59,416 nucleotides of DNA from Bacillota bacterium. Its GTDB lineage: Bacteria; Bacillota; Clostridia; Oscillospirales; Acutalibacteraceae. The number at the start of each line of letters is the position of its first letter. Within the stretch, counting starts at the first letter, position 1. A model generated the notes under the pieces. It made no database searches. It had not been told where the DNA came from and saw nothing but the letters and a program-made list of their open reading frames with translations. The DNA lies in the NCBI GenBank assembly GCA_023417635.1, contig JAEZFF010000032.1, positions 1 through 59,416 of the forward strand. The letters are read 5' to 3'. Below are positions 16,281 through 24,712 of the stretch, piece by piece. A program made the position numbers and the translations under genes.

Positions 16281-16592
16281 CTATTTTATATTTGTTTTGC
16301 CCGTCTTTCGAAAGTTGCTCCACGAGAATACAGAGCTTGGCTTGTAAACCTCGGCTTTCAGCTTCCGAACAGAAAGAAAGTACCTGAGGCCAAGGAAAAG
16401 AATTACCAGCCCAAAAGCAGCACCCGGAACCTGTGAAGTCAAAACGGTATACTTGACTCCTGAAACCAAGCTTGTGACGCAGAGCGCGGCTCCGGCTAAA
16501 ATAATTAAAATAGAAAGCGTATAGAGGGCAAAAACAGATCTCGTTTTTCCCTTTGAAACGCTTTTGGGGGCAGGTCCGGATTTCATAAGCAA
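16281..16592 (-). CDS. Small two-helix membrane protein upstream of amt
   Basis: A hypothetical protein of about 101-103 residues with two hydrophobic segments (about 20-47 and 54-75) and basic ends. It is not recognised. It lies 21 bp upstream of the amt start on the same strand and follows GGAGAGGA, so it is probably the first gene of the amt unit. Start candidates are TTG 16592 and ATG 16586. A role in transporter assembly or regulation is only a guess from position. Confidence 0.6.
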   Translation of the reverse strand: MLMKSGPAPKSVSKGKTRSVFALYTLSILIILAGAALCVTSLVSGVKYTVLTSQVPGAAFGLVILFLGLRYFLSVRKLKAEVYKPSSVFSWSNFRKTGKTNIK

Positions 16593-16642
16593 TTCTTCCT
16601 CTCCACATTAAAAAATCAGCTGCAGCTTTACACGATCGATCG

Positions 16643-16691
16643 ATAAAAAAAACAAAGGTGTTTCTGGCATTTCTGCCCGAACACCTTTGTT
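16643..16691 (-). terminator. Terminator-like hairpin in the amt leader
   Basis: AACAAAGGTGTT (16651-16662) and AACACCTTTGTT (16680-16691) are perfect 12-bp arms, with an inner GGCA-GAAA-TGCC on the minus strand, followed by eight T's. It lies just downstream of a possible promoter and upstream of the small membrane protein and amt, so it may act as an attenuator. Confidence 0.7.
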
Positions 16692-16700
16692 CTGTTAACC

Positions 16701-16729
16701 AGTATACACTGGTCATGTTAAAAATGCAA
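16701..16729 (-). promoter_or_regulatory. Possible amt-unit promoter
   Basis: TATACT (16706-16701) with TTGCAT (16729-16724) at 17-bp spacing. The start would fall only a few bases before the terminator-like hairpin. The -35 is weak. Confidence 0.4.
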
Positions 16730-16739
16730 TAGCAATGCT

Positions 16740-17040
16740 TCAATTTTTCAAAATTAATTCGCCCATATGGATTTTAAACTATAAAAAATAAGGAATTATC
16801 TTGCAAAAAGATTAAACTTATTTTAATAAAGTGCAGTCTGGTACTGGGGTTCTAGGTTTCTTTCCATTTCATTTAATTTTTCTTACCACATTGTTCTTTA
16901 TTTCAAATCTTTAGTAATTTTGCATTATTAATTTAAAATAATTCATAAATTTAGTTTTTCCCTTGATTTTTCTTTGTAAAATCCAAGGATGACTTTCAAA
17001 AATTAAGGAAAACGAATAACGCGCAAATACTTCTTGGCAG
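16740..17040. other. AT-rich gene-free stretch
   Basis: About 300 bp of clearly lower GC than the rest of the window, with long A/T runs and no credible open frame or strong hairpin on either strand. It separates the amt unit from the COG2426 gene and could hold distal promoter or regulatory sites. Confidence 0.6.
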
Positions 17041-17041
17041 C

Positions 17042-17067
17042 AAAAAGGCCGGAGCAAACGCTCCGGC
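17042..17067 (-). terminator. Terminator of the COG2426 gene
   Basis: GCCGGAGC-AAAC-GCTCCGGC is a perfect 8-bp stem; on the minus strand it is followed by CTTTTTG. Confidence 0.85.
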
Positions 17068-17081
17068 TAAAGGTTCCGCTT

Positions 17082-17558
17082 TTACGCAAACAGCGTTCCC
17101 GCACCGTATGTGACAAACGCCACAATGGCCCCGGCCGCGGCTACACCGAGGGCAATGGAAGGAAATGCCTTCTTCATCGGCATTTCCAGCATAGCGGCAA
17201 CAAGCGCACCCGTCCACGCGCCAGTGCCGGGAAGCGGAATTGCCACAAGGACGAAAAGCCCCCAAAAAGCATATTTCTGTACGGTCTCCGTCTTGCCCGC
17301 GGCACGTTTTTCCATGCGTTCCACAAGGTTGTTCAGCCGAACGCTTTTTGTACGCATCCAGGCAAATATCTTTTTAATAAACAAAATAATAAATGGCACC
17401 GGAACCAGATTACCAAGAATCGAAACAAGAATCGCCGGCCATATACTGAGTCCGTTTGCCACACCGATTGGAATTGCGCCGCGCAGCTCGATGATCGGCA
17501 CCATGGAAATCAGAAACGTCATCAGCAGTTTACCGAAAAATGTACTCCAAATATTCAA
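17082..17558 (-). CDS. COG2426 small multidrug export-type membrane protein
   Basis: A 158-residue membrane protein with four hydrophobic segments (about 8-30, 36-62, 95-118 and 130-155). The motifs PIIELRGAIPIGVANG and AIPLPGTGAWTGAL define the Sm_multidrug_ex (PF06695) family. The family name is historical and transport activity is not firmly shown. The inferred start is TTG 17558 with GGGTGA upstream. Appears monocistronic. Confidence 0.85.
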   Translation of the reverse strand: MNIWSTFFGKLLMTFLISMVPIIELRGAIPIGVANGLSIWPAILVSILGNLVPVPFIILFIKKIFAWMRTKSVRLNNLVERMEKRAAGKTETVQKYAFWGLFVLVAIPLPGTGAWTGALVAAMLEMPMKKAFPSIALGVAAAGAIVAFVTYGAGTLFA

Positions 17559-17675
17559 TACAATTCACCCTAATTTTAAAATCCGCAGGTTAAAAATTAT
17601 AGCCCACCATCTGGAATTCTTTCTTCACCTCCCGGTTATTGTACGACATTTTTATGAACATTTCCATAAAGAAAT

Positions 17676-17722
17676 GAAAAATAATTGCGCTTTCGGGTTA
17701 AAAAAGCCCAAAAGCGCAATTT
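17676..17722 (-). terminator. Terminator of the serC-serA operon
   Basis: AATTGCGCTTT.GGG pairs with CCC.AAAGCGCAATT; on the minus strand the stem is followed by ATTTTTCATTT. Confidence 0.85.
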
Positions 17723-17740
17723 TCAGCTGTTAAGCAAACT

Positions 17741-18910
17741 TTAGTCCGCCGGTATGACACGCGCACGCACAATTTCCGGCAGGCCTTCCAGGCTGGCAGC
17801 CGTTGTATCGGCCACACCACCTGTTACGTCAAGGATGGTATAGGCATAGTCCTTTTTTGCCTTGCTCTGCATATTTTCAATGTTGATACCTGCTCCGGCC
17901 AGCGCACCCGAAAGCTTGCTGATGGTATTGGGCACATTGCGATGGAACAGGCAAATCCGTGTAAATCCGCCGCGAGGCATGGAAACCGCCGGCATATTCA
18001 CCGAGTTGCGGATGTTGCCGTTCTGAAGGTATTCTATCAGTTCATTTGCCGCCATGCGGGCGCAGTTGTCTTCCGACTCCGGCGTAGAAGCACCAAGGTG
18101 CGGCACGGCAATCACATTTTCCACACCGAGCATACTGTCGTCAGGAAAATCCGTTGCATAGCGCGCCACTTTGCCGGATTTCAGGCCATCCAGCACTGCC
18201 GCAGAGTCTACAAGGCCGCCGCGCGCAAAGTTCAGCAGGCGCACCCCGTCTTTCATCTTTGCGATGCCCGCAGCATTAATCATATTTTTCGTATCGGGAA
18301 GCAGCGGTACATGAATCGTCACATAGTCGCTGTGCTCGAAAATTTCATCCAGCGAACGGGCATGGTGAATGGAGCGGGAAAGCCCCCATGCTGCATCCAC
18401 AGAAAGATACGGATCATAGCCGTATACATCCATGCCGAGCGAATGCGCAGCATTCGCCACAAGGATGCCGATAGCGCCAAGGCCAATAACACCAAGGGTC
18501 TTTCCGTAGATTTCCGGCCCTACAAACTGGCTCTTGCCCTTTTCAATCAGTTTTCCGACTTCGTTACCCTTGCCCTTCAGGGTTTTTGCCCACTCTACGG
18601 CAGGAACAATTCTGCGGGAAGAAAGCAGCAGCGCCGCAATCACAAGCTCTTTCACCGCGTTGGCATTCGCGCCAGGCGTGTTGAATACGGCAATGCCATT
18701 TTCGCTGCACCGGTCAAGCGGAATGTTGTTCACCCCGGCACCCGCACGCGCTATGGCAAGCAGGTTTTTGGGCAGTTCCGCATCGTGCATGGAAGCGGAG
18801 CGCACCAGTATGGCATCCGGGTTTTCCACATCTTCGCCAACGGTATAATTTTCCCCGAAGCGGCCTGTGCCGGCCGGGGATATTTTATTCAGGCATTTAA
18901 TTCGATACAT
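17741..18910 (-). CDS. serA: D-3-phosphoglycerate dehydrogenase
   Basis: A 389-residue enzyme for the first step of serine synthesis, oxidising 3-phosphoglycerate to 3-phosphohydroxypyruvate with NAD. It has the Rossmann motif GLGAIG (about 152-157), the D-2-hydroxyacid dehydrogenase signature with catalytic Arg in NFARGGLVD, and catalytic His in PHLGAST. A C-terminal ACT domain (about 318-389) ends with ENMQSKAKKDYAYTILDVTG, and such domains often bind serine. It is the short form without the intervening domain. It lies 42 bp after serC in one operon; serB is not nearby. Confidence 0.95.
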   Translation of the reverse strand: MYRIKCLNKISPAGTGRFGENYTVGEDVENPDAILVRSASMHDAELPKNLLAIARAGAGVNNIPLDRCSENGIAVFNTPGANANAVKELVIAALLLSSRRIVPAVEWAKTLKGKGNEVGKLIEKGKSQFVGPEIYGKTLGVIGLGAIGILVANAAHSLGMDVYGYDPYLSVDAAWGLSRSIHHARSLDEIFEHSDYVTIHVPLLPDTKNMINAAGIAKMKDGVRLLNFARGGLVDSAAVLDGLKSGKVARYATDFPDDSMLGVENVIAVPHLGASTPESEDNCARMAANELIEYLQNGNIRNSVNMPAVSMPRGGFTRICLFHRNVPNTISKLSGALAGAGINIENMQSKAKKDYAYTILDVTGGVADTTAASLEGLPEIVRARVIPAD

Positions 18911-18952
18911 TGTTCTTCGTTACCCCATTTCTCCGTTTATCTGTGGGAGCGC

Positions 18953-20038
18953 TTAACCGTTCTCTTTTTCGAATTTCCCCATGAAATCGACAAGTTTTTC
19001 CACACCCTCAACCGGCATGGCGTTGTAGATGGAAGCACGCATACCGCCTACGGTGCGGTGGCCCTTCAGGTTTACAAAGTCGCGCTCTGCCGCAGCGGCA
19101 ACAAACTTTGCATCCATTTCGGTGCTGCCTGTTACAAATGGGATGTTCATCAGGGAACGGTCTTCTTTTACAACCGTGCCGTGGAACAGTTTGGAATTGT
19201 CAAGAAAATCGTAAATCATGCCGGCCTTTTTCTGATTGATTTTTTCCATCTCTTTCAGGCCGCCAACGGTATTTTTCAGCCAATCCAGCACAAGGCCGCA
19301 GATGTAAATAGCATAGCACGGCGGTGTGTTGAACATGGAGTCATGCTCGGCATGAGTCTGGTAGTTAAACATGGTAGGTGTTTTTTCCATGGCATGGCCT
19401 ATGAGGTCTTCCCGGATAATCACAACGGTAAGGCCCGCCGGGCCCATGTTCTTCTGCGCGCCGGCAAACAGCACGCCGAACTTGGAAACGTCAATCGGCT
19501 GGCTCAGGACGCAGGAAGAAATATCGGCTACAAGCGGAACTTTCCCCGTCTGCGGCAGTTCGTGGTAAACGGTGCCATAAATGGTGTTGTTCATGCAGAT
19601 GTGAAAGTAATCTGCATCTTTCGTAAATGTGCTGGGGTCAAGCTTTGGAATGTATGTAAAGGTCTTATCTTTGGAAGAAGCCACAACATGGGCATCACCG
19701 TAGCGGGCAGCCTCTTTGTAAGCTTTTGTGGCCCACTGGCCGGTCAGAACAAAATCCGCCTTGTTGCTCCCTGTCATCAGGTTCAGCGGGATCATGGCAA
19801 ACTGTGAGGAAGCGCCGCCCTGTAAAAACAGGACTTTATAATTTTCCGGGATGCTCATCACTTCACGGAGTAAACTCTCCGCAGAATGAATGATGCCCTC
19901 GTAGATTTTTGATCGATGCGACATCTCCATGACGGACTGACCGCTGCCGTTGTAGTCCAGCATTTCATCGGCTGCGCGGCGAAGTACCGGTTCCGGCAGC
20001 ATGGAAGGGCCTGCGGAAAAGTTGTAAACGCGTTTCAT
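18953..20038 (-). CDS. serC: Phosphoserine aminotransferase
   Basis: A 361-residue PLP-dependent class V aminotransferase converting 3-phosphohydroxypyruvate and glutamate to phosphoserine. It begins YNFSAGPSMLPEPVL, diagnostic for SerC, and has the Schiff-base Lys in FAGAQKNMGPAGL. GGAGGAAC precedes the ATG. It is first gene of serC-serA behind a consensus promoter. Confidence 0.96.
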   Translation of the reverse strand: MKRVYNFSAGPSMLPEPVLRRAADEMLDYNGSGQSVMEMSHRSKIYEGIIHSAESLLREVMSIPENYKVLFLQGGASSQFAMIPLNLMTGSNKADFVLTGQWATKAYKEAARYGDAHVVASSKDKTFTYIPKLDPSTFTKDADYFHICMNNTIYGTVYHELPQTGKVPLVADISSCVLSQPIDVSKFGVLFAGAQKNMGPAGLTVVIIREDLIGHAMEKTPTMFNYQTHAEHDSMFNTPPCYAIYICGLVLDWLKNTVGGLKEMEKINQKKAGMIYDFLDNSKLFHGTVVKEDRSLMNIPFVTGSTEMDAKFVAAAAERDFVNLKGHRTVGGMRASIYNAMPVEGVEKLVDFMGKFEKENG

Positions 20039-20080
20039 GATGTTCCTCCAAATTGTGAATTTTTGGTTTGCGTTAGATTC

Positions 20081-20109
20081 ATTATACTGTCATGATTTAA
20101 CCTTGTCAA
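20081..20109 (-). promoter_or_regulatory. Consensus promoter of serC-serA
   Basis: TTGACA (20109-20104) and TATAAT (20086-20081), spacing exactly 17 bp, about 43 bp before the serC ATG. No T-box or other leader structure fits in the short 5' region. Confidence 0.88.
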
Positions 20110-20240
20110 TCGCTGAACTTTACAAATTTAGTATACTTTCGGCTTTCTTTCCCCATTGTTTTTTCTTCCTTATTTTTGAAAGCCCTGCTTCAAAGCATTT
20201 ATTTTGCGCCAAAACAGCCGTTTTGCTTTCCGCCTAATTA

Positions 20241-20249
20241 TGTTATAAT
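20241..20249 (+). promoter_or_regulatory. Extended -10 promoter of the ydcF-like gene
   Basis: TGT-TATAAT is a perfect extended -10 located 20 bp before the ATG. The -35 (TTTTGC at 17 bp) is poor. It may also drive the pyrimidine genes that follow. Confidence 0.65.
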
Positions 20250-20268
20250 AGGCCTCAGGTGATATTAG

Positions 20269-21039
20269 ATGATGAAAAAGTGTGAACGTATATTCCGCGC
20301 CGCCGTGTTTCTGATTGCTGCCGCCGGTCTTATCTGGTTCCTGATTCCTTTGGTGTGGCAGGTCGTGAATCTTGGCAGTGTATGCGGCCTTGCGGTGTGT
20401 CTTCTGCTGCTTCTCGGCTCCCTTTTCTTTAGCAAAATACGCACAGCGTGCCAGAAGTCGAAAACTCTGCGCCGCGTTTTTCTTCCAGTAGGAGCCCTTT
20501 TCTGCCTGGGTGCGCTCTGGAGCCTTGCCATGACGTGCTGTATGTTTTCAGCAGCTGCTGCAAAGCCGCCTGAAAATGCTGCCGCTGTCGTTCTGGGCAG
20601 CCTTGTTGATGGCACCGAGCCGAGCGCCGACCTGCGCGGCCGCATTAACTGTGCAGCGGTTTATTTGAAGGAACATCCTGGTGCAAAATGCATTGCAAGC
20701 GGCGGACGCGGTCATCGTGAGGCCGTTACTGAGGCTTCTGCCATAAAAAAATCGCTTGTTGCTTCCGGCATCGACCCGCAGCGGATTTTGCTGGAGGAAT
20801 CTTCCGTCAACACAAAAGAAAACCTGCGGCGTTCCCTTGCCATCATGAAGCAAAACGGCATCAGCGCGCCGCTCGCCATTATAACAGATGACTACCATGA
20901 ATTCCGCGCCTGCTCTATTGCGCGTTCGCTCGGCATTAAAGCTTATGCCGTACCTACACGCACGCCGTGGTTCATTTTCTCTTCCTGCTGGTCACGGGAA
21001 GTCTTAGCACTGACAAAATATTTAGTGATGCCGAAATAA
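20269..21039 (+). CDS. YdcF family membrane protein (DUF218)
   Basis: A 256-residue protein with hydrophobic helices at about 8-30, 36-52 and 64-84, then a DUF218 domain (about 100-250): AAVVLGSLVDG, CIASGGRGHREAVTEA, LEESSVNTKENL and IITDDYHEFRA. Related proteins (ElyC, SanA, YdcF) act in envelope or vancomycin-related phenotypes, with no settled biochemical activity. Two adjacent ATGs (20269, 20272) follow AGGTGAT. pyrC begins 42 bp downstream, so co-transcription is possible. Confidence 0.85.
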   Translation: MMKKCERIFRAAVFLIAAAGLIWFLIPLVWQVVNLGSVCGLAVCLLLLLGSLFFSKIRTACQKSKTLRRVFLPVGALFCLGALWSLAMTCCMFSAAAAKPPENAAAVVLGSLVDGTEPSADLRGRINCAAVYLKEHPGAKCIASGGRGHREAVTEASAIKKSLVASGIDPQRILLEESSVNTKENLRRSLAIMKQNGISAPLAIITDDYHEFRACSIARSLGIKAYAVPTRTPWFIFSSCWSREVLALTKYLVMPK

Positions 21040-21081
21040 CACCTGCCGCATACAGAATCATATGAAACGGGAGATGAAAAA

Positions 21082-22359
21082 ATGAACCGGCTGCTAATCC
21101 GTTCCGCACGCATTTTCGCCTCGGCTTCTGAATCCGACTTTGTGGGCGATCTTCTTGCTGAAAACGGAAAAATTGTTTCTGTGGGCGGCTGTGCGCCTGT
21201 TCCAGGGGCAGAAGTAATCGACGCGCACGGCCTTTGCGCTGCGCCCGGCCTTGTAGATATGCACGTCCATCTGCGCGACCCCGGGCAAACACAAAAAGAA
21301 GACATCCTTTCCGGATGCCGCGCGGCTGCGGCAGGCGGCGTTACAAGCCTGCTCTGCATGCCAAACACCGTGCCGCCCGCAGACTCGCCGGAAACCGTTG
21401 CTTATATCCGTGAAAAAGCAAAAAATGCCGATGCGCGCGTTTATTCCGCCGGAAGCATCTCCAAGGGACTTCTGGGAAAAGAAGCTTCCGACTGGCGGGC
21501 TTTGAAAGAAGCCGGCGCCATAGCTCTAAGCGACGACGGCCGCCCAGTCCTCAGTTCCGCGCTGATGGCCGCAGCCATGAAAGCCGCGCCCGGCCTTGGC
21601 CTTACCGTCTGTGCCCACTGTGAAGACCTTTCGCTTGCAGCGGGCGGCAAACTAAATGAGGGCGCGGTTTCGGCAGCACTCGACGTAAAGGGCGTACCTT
21701 CCGCCGCCGAAGACTGCGGTACAGCACGGGAAATTGCCCTTGCCGCCGCTTACGGAGTACCCATCCATATTTGCCACGTCAGTACAAAAAATTCCGTTGC
21801 CATGGTGCGTGATGCAAAGCAGCGCGGCGTTCCCGTTACGGCGGAAACCTGCCCACACTACTTCAGCCTAACGGAAAAGGAGCTGCTTTCCCGCGATGCG
21901 GATTTCCGCATGAGCCCGCCGCTGCGCACCGAAGAAGACCGTCTGGCCGTAATAGAGGGCCTGCGTGACGGCACTCTTGACGCGATTGCGACCGACCATG
22001 CACCGCACACACCGCAGGAAAAGGCGGATTTTCTTACGGCTCCGAACGGTGCCGTCGGCATGGAAACAAGCTTTGCCGCCGGCATGACCTATCTTGTAAA
22101 ACCGGGGTACCTTACCCTTCCGCAGCTTCTGCGGCTGATGAGCCTTTCACCGGCAAAGATTCTGCACCTTCCGGCAGGAACCCTGCAGCCGGGCGAAAAT
22201 GCCGACTTTTTCCTGTTTGAGCCGGAGGAAACATGGGAAGTCATCCCCGAAAAGCTGCACGGCAAAAGCCGCAACGCCGTTTTCAAAGGGCAGCGGCTCA
22301 CCGGCCGGGTACGGCTGACCGTCTGCCGCGGCAAAATTGTTTACCGCTGTGCAGAATGA
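21082..22359 (+). CDS. pyrC: Dihydroorotase
   Basis: A 425-residue class I dihydroorotase closing carbamoyl-aspartate to dihydroorotate. The metal motif is DMHVHLRDPGQ with His61/His63, further ligands lie in CAHCEDL and PIHICHVST, and the catalytic Asp is in IATDHAPH. The length is normal. GGGAGATG precedes the ATG. It is the first pyrimidine gene of the cluster; the partner pyrB is not in the window. Confidence 0.95.
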   Translation: MNRLLIRSARIFASASESDFVGDLLAENGKIVSVGGCAPVPGAEVIDAHGLCAAPGLVDMHVHLRDPGQTQKEDILSGCRAAAAGGVTSLLCMPNTVPPADSPETVAYIREKAKNADARVYSAGSISKGLLGKEASDWRALKEAGAIALSDDGRPVLSSALMAAAMKAAPGLGLTVCAHCEDLSLAAGGKLNEGAVSAALDVKGVPSAAEDCGTAREIALAAAYGVPIHICHVSTKNSVAMVRDAKQRGVPVTAETCPHYFSLTEKELLSRDADFRMSPPLRTEEDRLAVIEGLRDGTLDAIATDHAPHTPQEKADFLTAPNGAVGMETSFAAGMTYLVKPGYLTLPQLLRLMSLSPAKILHLPAGTLQPGENADFFLFEPEETWEVIPEKLHGKSRNAVFKGQRLTGRVRLTVCRGKIVYRCAE

Positions 22360-22438
22360 AAAGCACATCCTCTTCCCGCGCACCGCAGTTTTCCGCGCGG
22401 AAAAGTGATGATAAATGAATCAGTAAGGAGAAACGTTT

Positions 22439-23371
22439 ATGGCATTCGACAAACTGATGGAAAAAATCACACAAATGCAGAACCCCACGGTCGCCGGGCT
22501 GGACCCAAAGCTGGAGTACGTCCCGGAATCCATCCGGGAAACGGCTTTTGCGGAGCATGGCAGAACGCTGGAAGGTGCAGCCGCGGCGGTGCTGGAGTTT
22601 AATAAGGGCATCATCGACGCGCTGTATGATGTTGTTCCGGCGGTGAAGCCGCAGTGTGCCTACTACGAAATGTACGGCTGGCAGGGAATGAAAGCTTTGC
22701 ACGACACGGTTGCCTATGCGCACAGCAAGGGAATGCTGGTTATTACCGATGGCAAGCGCAACGACATTGGCACCACCATGCAGGCTTATGCGGCTGCACA
22801 TCTGGGCGAAACAGATGTAGGCGGCCAAAAGACTGCGGCGTTCGGCGCAGATGCCCTGACGGTGAACGGATACCTCGGCTCCGATGGGATATTGCCCCTG
22901 ATTGAAGTCTGCAAGGTATACGGCAAGGGCATTTTTATTCTGGTGAAAACCTCCAATCCCTCTTCGGATGAGCTGCAGAACCAGGCATTTGAAGGCGGCG
23001 AAATGCTGTACGAAGCTATGGGACGCTTCTGCGAAGAATGGGGCCAAAACCTGCCGGGCAAATACGGCTACAGCGGCGTCGGCGCTGTGGTAGGCGCAAC
23101 GTGGCCGGCGCAGCTGACGGAGCTGCGGGCAAGCCTGCCGCACACGTTTTTCCTTGTGCCCGGTTACGGCGCACAGGGCGGCGGCGCGGATGATGTTGCC
23201 CCAGCGTTCGACAAAAACGGGTGCGGCGCTATTGTGAACGCTTCGCGCTCCATTCTGTGCGCTTGGAAAAAGCAAGGCGCTTCGCAGGAAGATTACGCCG
23301 CCTGTGCGCGTAGCGAAGCTCTGCGGATGCGCGGTGAAATCATGCAGCGCATTGGGGAGATTCGGCTGTGA
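22439..23371 (+). CDS. pyrF: Orotidine 5'-phosphate decarboxylase (long type)
   Basis: A 310-residue enzyme making UMP. The signature DGKRNDIGTTM holds the catalytic Lys-Asp network, and the phosphate loop is NASRS near the C-terminus. Length and motifs match the long subfamily 2 enzymes. AAGGAGAA lies upstream. The stop overlaps the pyrK start (GTGA), so synthesis is coupled. Confidence 0.94.
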   Translation: MAFDKLMEKITQMQNPTVAGLDPKLEYVPESIRETAFAEHGRTLEGAAAAVLEFNKGIIDALYDVVPAVKPQCAYYEMYGWQGMKALHDTVAYAHSKGMLVITDGKRNDIGTTMQAYAAAHLGETDVGGQKTAAFGADALTVNGYLGSDGILPLIEVCKVYGKGIFILVKTSNPSSDELQNQAFEGGEMLYEAMGRFCEEWGQNLPGKYGYSGVGAVVGATWPAQLTELRASLPHTFFLVPGYGAQGGGADDVAPAFDKNGCGAIVNASRSILCAWKKQGASQEDYAACARSEALRMRGEIMQRIGEIRL

Positions 23372-24135
23372 AAAAGTACGATGTGCGCTCCTGCAGAATT
23401 CGGAGTAAGAAGCAGCTGACCAGCGATATTTTCGACATGACCGCTGACGCGGGTGAGCTGGCCGACCATGCGAAGCCGGGGCAGTTCGCGCAGATCGCCG
23501 TGCCGGGAAAAACGCTGCGCCGCCCAATTTCCATCTGTGAAGTGAACCGGAAGGAAAAGACTTTCCGGTTCGTTTTCCAGGTGCGCGGCGAAGGCACGGC
23601 AATTCTTGCCGGATTTGAGCCGGGGCAGGCGCTTGACCTTCTCGCGCCGCTCGGGAACGGATTTGACCTTGGCAGCACTTCCCGAAAAGCCCTTTTTGTA
23701 GGCGGCGGCATTGGGATTCCTCCCCTGCTCGGCGCGGCAAAAGCATTTGGGCCAAATGCGGTGCTTGCTGCGGGATTCCGCAGCAAAGACGCCGTTATCC
23801 TGAAAAAAGACTTTGAAGCATCCGGCTGTAAAGTCCTGATTGCGACGGATGACGGCTCTTTCGGCCACCAGGGACTTGTGACCGAATTGTTGGATGGCCT
23901 CGCTTTTGATGTAGTTTTCGCCTGCGGCCCTGCGCCAATGCTGCGGTCGGTCTGCACGACTGCGAAGCAGCGCGGCGTGCCGTGCCAGGTTTCCCTGGAA
24001 GAGCGCATGGCCTGTGGAATCGGCGCGTGCCTTGGCTGTGCCGTGCCGCTCTGCAAAGAGGACGGCACCGTTTACTACGGTCACGTCTGTAAAGACGGCC
24101 CGGTTTTTGATTCCCGGCAAATCGCAGATTTATAA
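23368..24135 (+). CDS. pyrK: Dihydroorotate dehydrogenase B, electron-transfer subunit
   Basis: A 255-residue FAD/[2Fe-2S] protein passing electrons from PyrD to NAD. The FAD motif is LRRPISICEV, the nucleotide site is VGGGIGIPPLL, and the four cluster cysteines lie in ACGIGACLGC and GHVC. GTG start overlapping pyrF. Its catalytic partner pyrD lies 577 bp on, separated by a GNAT gene. Confidence 0.94.
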   Translation: MKKYDVRSCRIRSKKQLTSDIFDMTADAGELADHAKPGQFAQIAVPGKTLRRPISICEVNRKEKTFRFVFQVRGEGTAILAGFEPGQALDLLAPLGNGFDLGSTSRKALFVGGGIGIPPLLGAAKAFGPNAVLAAGFRSKDAVILKKDFEASGCKVLIATDDGSFGHQGLVTELLDGLAFDVVFACGPAPMLRSVCTTAKQRGVPCQVSLEERMACGIGACLGCAVPLCKEDGTVYYGHVCKDGPVFDSRQIADL

Positions 24136-24165
24136 CAGCAGGATAGCCTGCAAAGGAGAATTACA

Positions 24166-24603
24166 TTGAACTACACCGTTTTAAAAGAATCCGATCTTTC
24201 AAAAATTGTTCCACTGTTTATCCGCTATTACAATCAGTACGAAAACGGCGCATGGACGGAAAAAACCGCTGCCAAGCGCATTCATCAAGTAATGACACGC
24301 GAAGACTCTTACGGCCTTGTTCTGTGGGACGGCGCCGAAGCAGCGGGATTCGCCATGGGCTATTTTGAGCAATACGATGACGGGCAGGCTTATGACCTTG
24401 TGGAAATCGTTCTTGCAAAGGAATACCAGGGCAAAGGTACCGGAACGGCCTTCATGCAAGAACTGGAGCGCAGAGTAAAGCAGATGGGAGCCCTGCTGAT
24501 TCAGCTTGACTCCGTAAACGATGAAATGCACAGCCATTTTTATGGGAAACTTGGCTATCAGAACTGCGGCAATCTTATAAAAAAATCAAAATTTTTAGGC
24601 TGA
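24166..24603 (+). CDS. GNAT N-acetyltransferase
   Basis: A 145-residue acetyltransferase fold. The acetyl-CoA motif A is LVEIVLAKEYQGKGTGTAFMQEL (positions ~84-106), followed by a C-terminal FYGKLGYQNCG. Substrate unknown. It starts at TTG 24166 with AAAGGAGA 7 bp upstream. It sits between pyrK and pyrD and looks like an insertion in a pyrimidine operon. Confidence 0.85.
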   Translation: MNYTVLKESDLSKIVPLFIRYYNQYENGAWTEKTAAKRIHQVMTREDSYGLVLWDGAEAAGFAMGYFEQYDDGQAYDLVEIVLAKEYQGKGTGTAFMQELERRVKQMGALLIQLDSVNDEMHSHFYGKLGYQNCGNLIKKSKFLG

Positions 24604-24712
24604 CGGAAACCTGAAGGAGCATCAGGTAAAGTACAAAAGTCTGTTTCTTTTGGGGATTTCATAAAGTTTTCGCCCAGCCTTATAAAAAGGGCCGGGCGTC
24701 AGGGGTGCAAAT

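Noticed and set aside
16643..16691. ANTAR-type or known nitrogen riboswitch in the amt leader
   Set aside because: The hairpin ends in a GAAA tetraloop and lacks the paired hexaloop stems of ANTAR targets; no glutamine riboswitch core was seen.
17942..19807. A 621-codon open frame on the plus strand
   Set aside because: It is antisense to serA and serC, both of which have full family motifs; composition is that of a shadow frame.
20039..20268. T-box leader for serC
   Set aside because: The distance from promoter to start is only about 40 nt and the T-box core sequence is absent.
22298..23755. A 485-codon open frame on the minus strand
   Set aside because: It lies antisense to pyrF/pyrK, has no ribosome site or family motif, and arises from the codon bias of the real genes.
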